This document shows positions 61,316 to 64,000 of a stretch of 64,000 nucleotides of DNA, piece by piece. Made by a program: the position numbers and the translations under genes. Source of the DNA: Gymnopilus junonius (lineage: Eukaryota > Basidiomycota > Agaricomycetes > Agaricales > Galerinaceae); NCBI GenBank assembly GCA_015501075.1, contig JADNYJ010000163.1, positions 1 through 64,000 on the forward strand, in the 5' to 3' direction. The stretch's first letter is position 1. Each line of letters starts with the position of its first letter. Below the pieces are notes generated by a model. That model was not told where the DNA came from and searched no databases. It saw only the letters and a list, made by a program, of their open reading frames with translations.

Positions 61316-62497
61316 TCGTGTCATTGCAGCCATTTTGAAAAGCATTGTTTGGCAACTAAAATCGGAGAAGATAGAAGTAAATTTAAATGTAGAGTAAATA
61401 TCTATGTAGATTTTCTAGACAGGTGACGCTTTCTTGGGGTGCTCAGATAAGTGTTTTCCAGTATCAAGCTTACCTCCAATTTACATTAGTTAAAGCTTGG
61501 GTTAAAGCTGCTGCTGGTCGACGCGGGACAAACGCTGGACGAGGAGCACTCCCCGGATGACGGTCCGGATGTGATAGTGATATCAAAAGCGGTCAGCATC
61601 CATCAACGCTTTGTCTTCCGCTTCCACAACTGATCCTCTCCATGACGCTACTCGACGCGTACAGCCTTCAAAAGACGCAGAACGCCTGCTGTATTTGGTA
61701 ACTATGCGTACCAATTTGGATGTTGGGGTTTTGAAAGACGTGGCACGTCACGGTCAACATGGAAGTCTATCGGTGTCATCAGTAAGTCCACACCCTGCTT
61801 CCGCAAATGAATGGTTTTATACTAATGCGCATTATCATTTTTCGGTTATCATAGTCCGTTGCTGTCTGCAACTTACTATTGCTTCCATTCTCTGACTGTT
61901 GACTCTGAATAATGGAATCATGGGCATCGGAAAAGGACAGATGACAGACCCGCATCGAGTGACAAATGTCAACCCGCTCCGTTATAACACGCTCACAGGC
62001 TAGCATTGGCATTGAAATGCGCTCTCAAGTCATACCGGATGTTTGATCTCACTAACTGAAGTCTACCACTACGAGCCTCTTGCACTTGACTAGTTTTCGA
62101 TCTCAACCTCGTGCGGTGGTGTCACTGTTTCGGTCTCCGGGAATTAATAATACCATTACTTGCTTCATAGACTGGGGACGCGGCGGGGATAGGGCGCCAA
62201 GAGAAGAATGAGTCTGAGCTTATTCGTATCCCTTTCCTCTTCTATCCGTATGCGTTTGCAGTCCTGTCAGCCTCGATCTGCATACATCATCGGGATCCCT
62301 TATTATCCGCACCCACCCCGCTTTTTGCACTGCATAGGAGTGGTTAGGACGTAACGCGTAAAGTTGTATATAAAACTGACGGAACGCTTTTGATAATGCC
62401 TGGTTCCTCGGATCGTGTAGCTGTGATCGTAGCATATGCTCTGTATTGATACGCTTTCATCGTGCTTGTTCTTGTGCTTTCGACCCCTGCCATCGCC
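61316..62497. other. Intergenic, MTAP to SNG1-like gene
   Basis: About 1.2 kb. A small open frame at 61611-61895 has no recognisable motif. Nothing else is seen. Confidence 0.45.
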
Positions 62498-64000
62498 ATG
62501 AACAGGACCCATCCTCACACGCACTCTCACAACACGCACTCCTCCAACTCCAATGACGCCTTCCCATCCCCATCTTCCTCCTTAGCCAATCTCGCTATTA
62601 TCCCTCCAAACGCCCGCGCTATCGAAACTTCCTCTTCTCCTATAGCCAAATACGACGAGCTGCACGCTGTTGAATACAACGGGGACGGCAATAGCACGAC
62701 TCGCACAATGACCATGCCCACCCCGCCCATGACGTATTCTTCTGGACGGACGACGTTGGCGATGTTCCACCCGCATGAACATGATTCAACACAACGGCTC
62801 CCGCTGCCTGCCTCACCTACCCTCGTTCCAGGGTCCCCGATTTCGCATTCTCATCCACATTCTCTCTCACAGTCCAATTCGAATGCGAAAACAAACCCTT
62901 CTCATACTCCTCCTACACCACCATTTTCGAACAACTTTCTAGATAAAAACGACGAGGCACTGCGGAACGCGCGGAGGCTGTATCTAAAGATCTACGCAAA
63001 GGGAACATTCGCGGTGATCGTGACGATTTTTATCGTGTTTTCTCTGTACTGGGGCTCCTTGTGGAAGATTCCAGCGCATGCGATGAAAGGGTGGATAGTG
63101 GTGAGTTTCTTCGACAACTTACGTTTTTTCCTGTCCCGCTGCTGTCTTCTCGTGCGGCGTGGTATCTGATGGCTCTCTGCTTTCTTCTTTGCTTTCTTTA
63201 CTTTTAGAATTTTGATGGAGGTCCCATAGGCGCGCGGGTTGTGAATGACCTGAGCGCAGCCAGTGGACGTTCGATCCTTTGGGAAGTTGTTCCTTCGACT
63301 CGTTTTCCGAATGGACCTCCGGATGTGATCAGTGCTTTAAAGGACAATCAAGCTTGGGTCGCCGTGTCTAGTAAGTAGAATATATGCTCTATTTCTTTTC
63401 TTTCAGCGGGTGGGCGACTGAATTTTCTTGTAGTCAATCCAGGATCGAGCGCCCGATATCAAAATTCGCTTGAAAATCCTGACCCTAATTATGATGGTTC
63501 TGCTGTTGTGACAGCTTATGGTGTCGAGGGACGGAACGAGAACGCCTTGTAAGTCGCAAGTCCTTTACCTTTCCGTTTTCTCTTGGTGGACAAACGCTCA
63601 TTAATCATTTTTTCTGATATTTATCCCCCATAGCCGTGTGCTCATTCGTCCTTACGTATGTCCCTCCCTCCCTACTTTAATCACTATCAGCTATCTCTAA
63701 ACTCCGAGGGACGTCACATCTGATCCATTCTTCCCTTTCCTTCCCTTCTAATTAGATGTATAACACGCTCGAGCCCATCCTCACCAACTATTCCGCCACC
63801 CTCGGCTCCCAGCTCGTTTCTTCCAATTCGAGTGCGTCAGCAGCCGATCTGGTCAGCTTGCTGTCGATATCGCCACAGACGGTGACGTACCCGGTGGGGT
63901 ATACGTTGGTCAATTTGATCCCTTTCGCGCAGCCTGTGTATGTTTTTCTCCCTTCATCCCCCTGTTTTTGTCGACTCCTAGTCTGTTTTTCTTACGAGAA
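62498..64000 (+). CDS. SNG1: SNG1-family membrane protein (partial, 3' end outside window)
   Basis: This belongs to the SNG1/DUF3533 family of fungal multi-pass membrane proteins; yeast Sng1 confers nitrosoguanidine resistance and affects plasma-membrane lipid asymmetry. The N-terminal tail is long and rich in His, Ser and Pro (MNRTHPHTHSHNTHSSNSND). The first membrane segment is GTFAVIVTIFIVFSLYWGSL, followed by WKIPAHAMKGWIV. After introns the exposed domain reads NFDGGPIGARVVNDLSAASG, ILWEVVPSTRFPNGPPDVIS, QAWVAVSINPGSSARYQNSL and DGSAVVTAYGVEGRNENAL. Next come VLIRPY, MYNTLEPILTNYSATLGSQL and TVTYPVGYTLVNLIPFAQPV, where the window ends. The WGSLW then F-GG-IG pattern is typical. The ATG at 62498 was chosen because an earlier open start is GTG. 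Confidence 0.88.

Overview
The window looks like nuclear DNA of a mushroom-forming basidiomycete (Agaricomycetes). Genes are broken by many short GT-AG introns of about 50-60 bases. The gene content is typical of that group: tandem P450s, LysM, WSC and fasciclin surface proteins, F-box/leucine-rich-type proteins, a DUF6593-like protein, a 7-helix membrane protein and a DUF6729-type mobile-element gene. Conserved eukaryotic anchors are a TCF25/Rqc1 homologue, a METTL16-type RNA methyltransferase, an NF-Y subunit C, RuvB-like 1, methylthioadenosine phosphorylase and an SNG1-family protein that runs off the right edge.

Layout. 0-5.2 kb: two tandem P450s on the minus strand. 6.1-9.1 kb: TCF25. 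9.8-10.5 kb: a small secreted LysM protein with a broken frame. 10.7-14.7 kb: a relic SDR exon, the METTL16 gene and an intact SDR gene. 16-25.8 kb: two same-strand genes for low-complexity proteins that share a putative zinc-binding C-terminus. 26.1-27.0 kb: an aminoglycoside-phosphotransferase-like kinase. 28-32.8 kb: a surface-protein block (one WSC protein and two tandem GPI-type fasciclin proteins). 33.9-36.1 kb: NF-YC, a small Agaricomycete protein and an intron-containing tRNA-Asp(GTC). 36.5-37.2 kb: a histidine-rich repeat ORF. 37.6-41.8 kb: a divergent pair of F-box-like paralogues. 43.2-44.0 kb: a DUF6593-like protein. 45.9-49.2 kb: RVB1 plus a decayed tandem copy of its 3' end. 49.5-53.6 kb: an Agaricomycete-specific gene and a 7TM gene between two diverged copies of a dispersed repeat. 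54.0-59.2 kb: a large decayed mobile-element gene combining AT-hooks, a putative DDE-type core, a DEDDy 3'-5' exonuclease and a cysteine-rich tail. 59.8-60.0 kb: a 212-bp MITE with clear terminal inverted repeats and a 3-bp target duplication. 60.1-61.3 kb: MTAP. 62.5-64 kb: SNG1.

Two patterns cut across genes. First, many reading frames break by exactly one base and are repaired by lengthening a short homopolymer by one, including in the conserved TCF25 gene. I think these are mostly consensus errors rather than real pseudogenes. Second, the 54-59 kb element, and less so the 50.2-51.0 kb gene, carries in-frame stops that are all TGA, several at positions where relatives have arginine, and is poor in CpG. 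That is the expected signature of C-to-T decay at methylated CpG in a silenced repeat.

The most interesting object is the 54-59 kb element, because a transposase-like core fused to a Werner-type exonuclease is an unusual architecture. All family calls were made by eye from motifs, without database searches.
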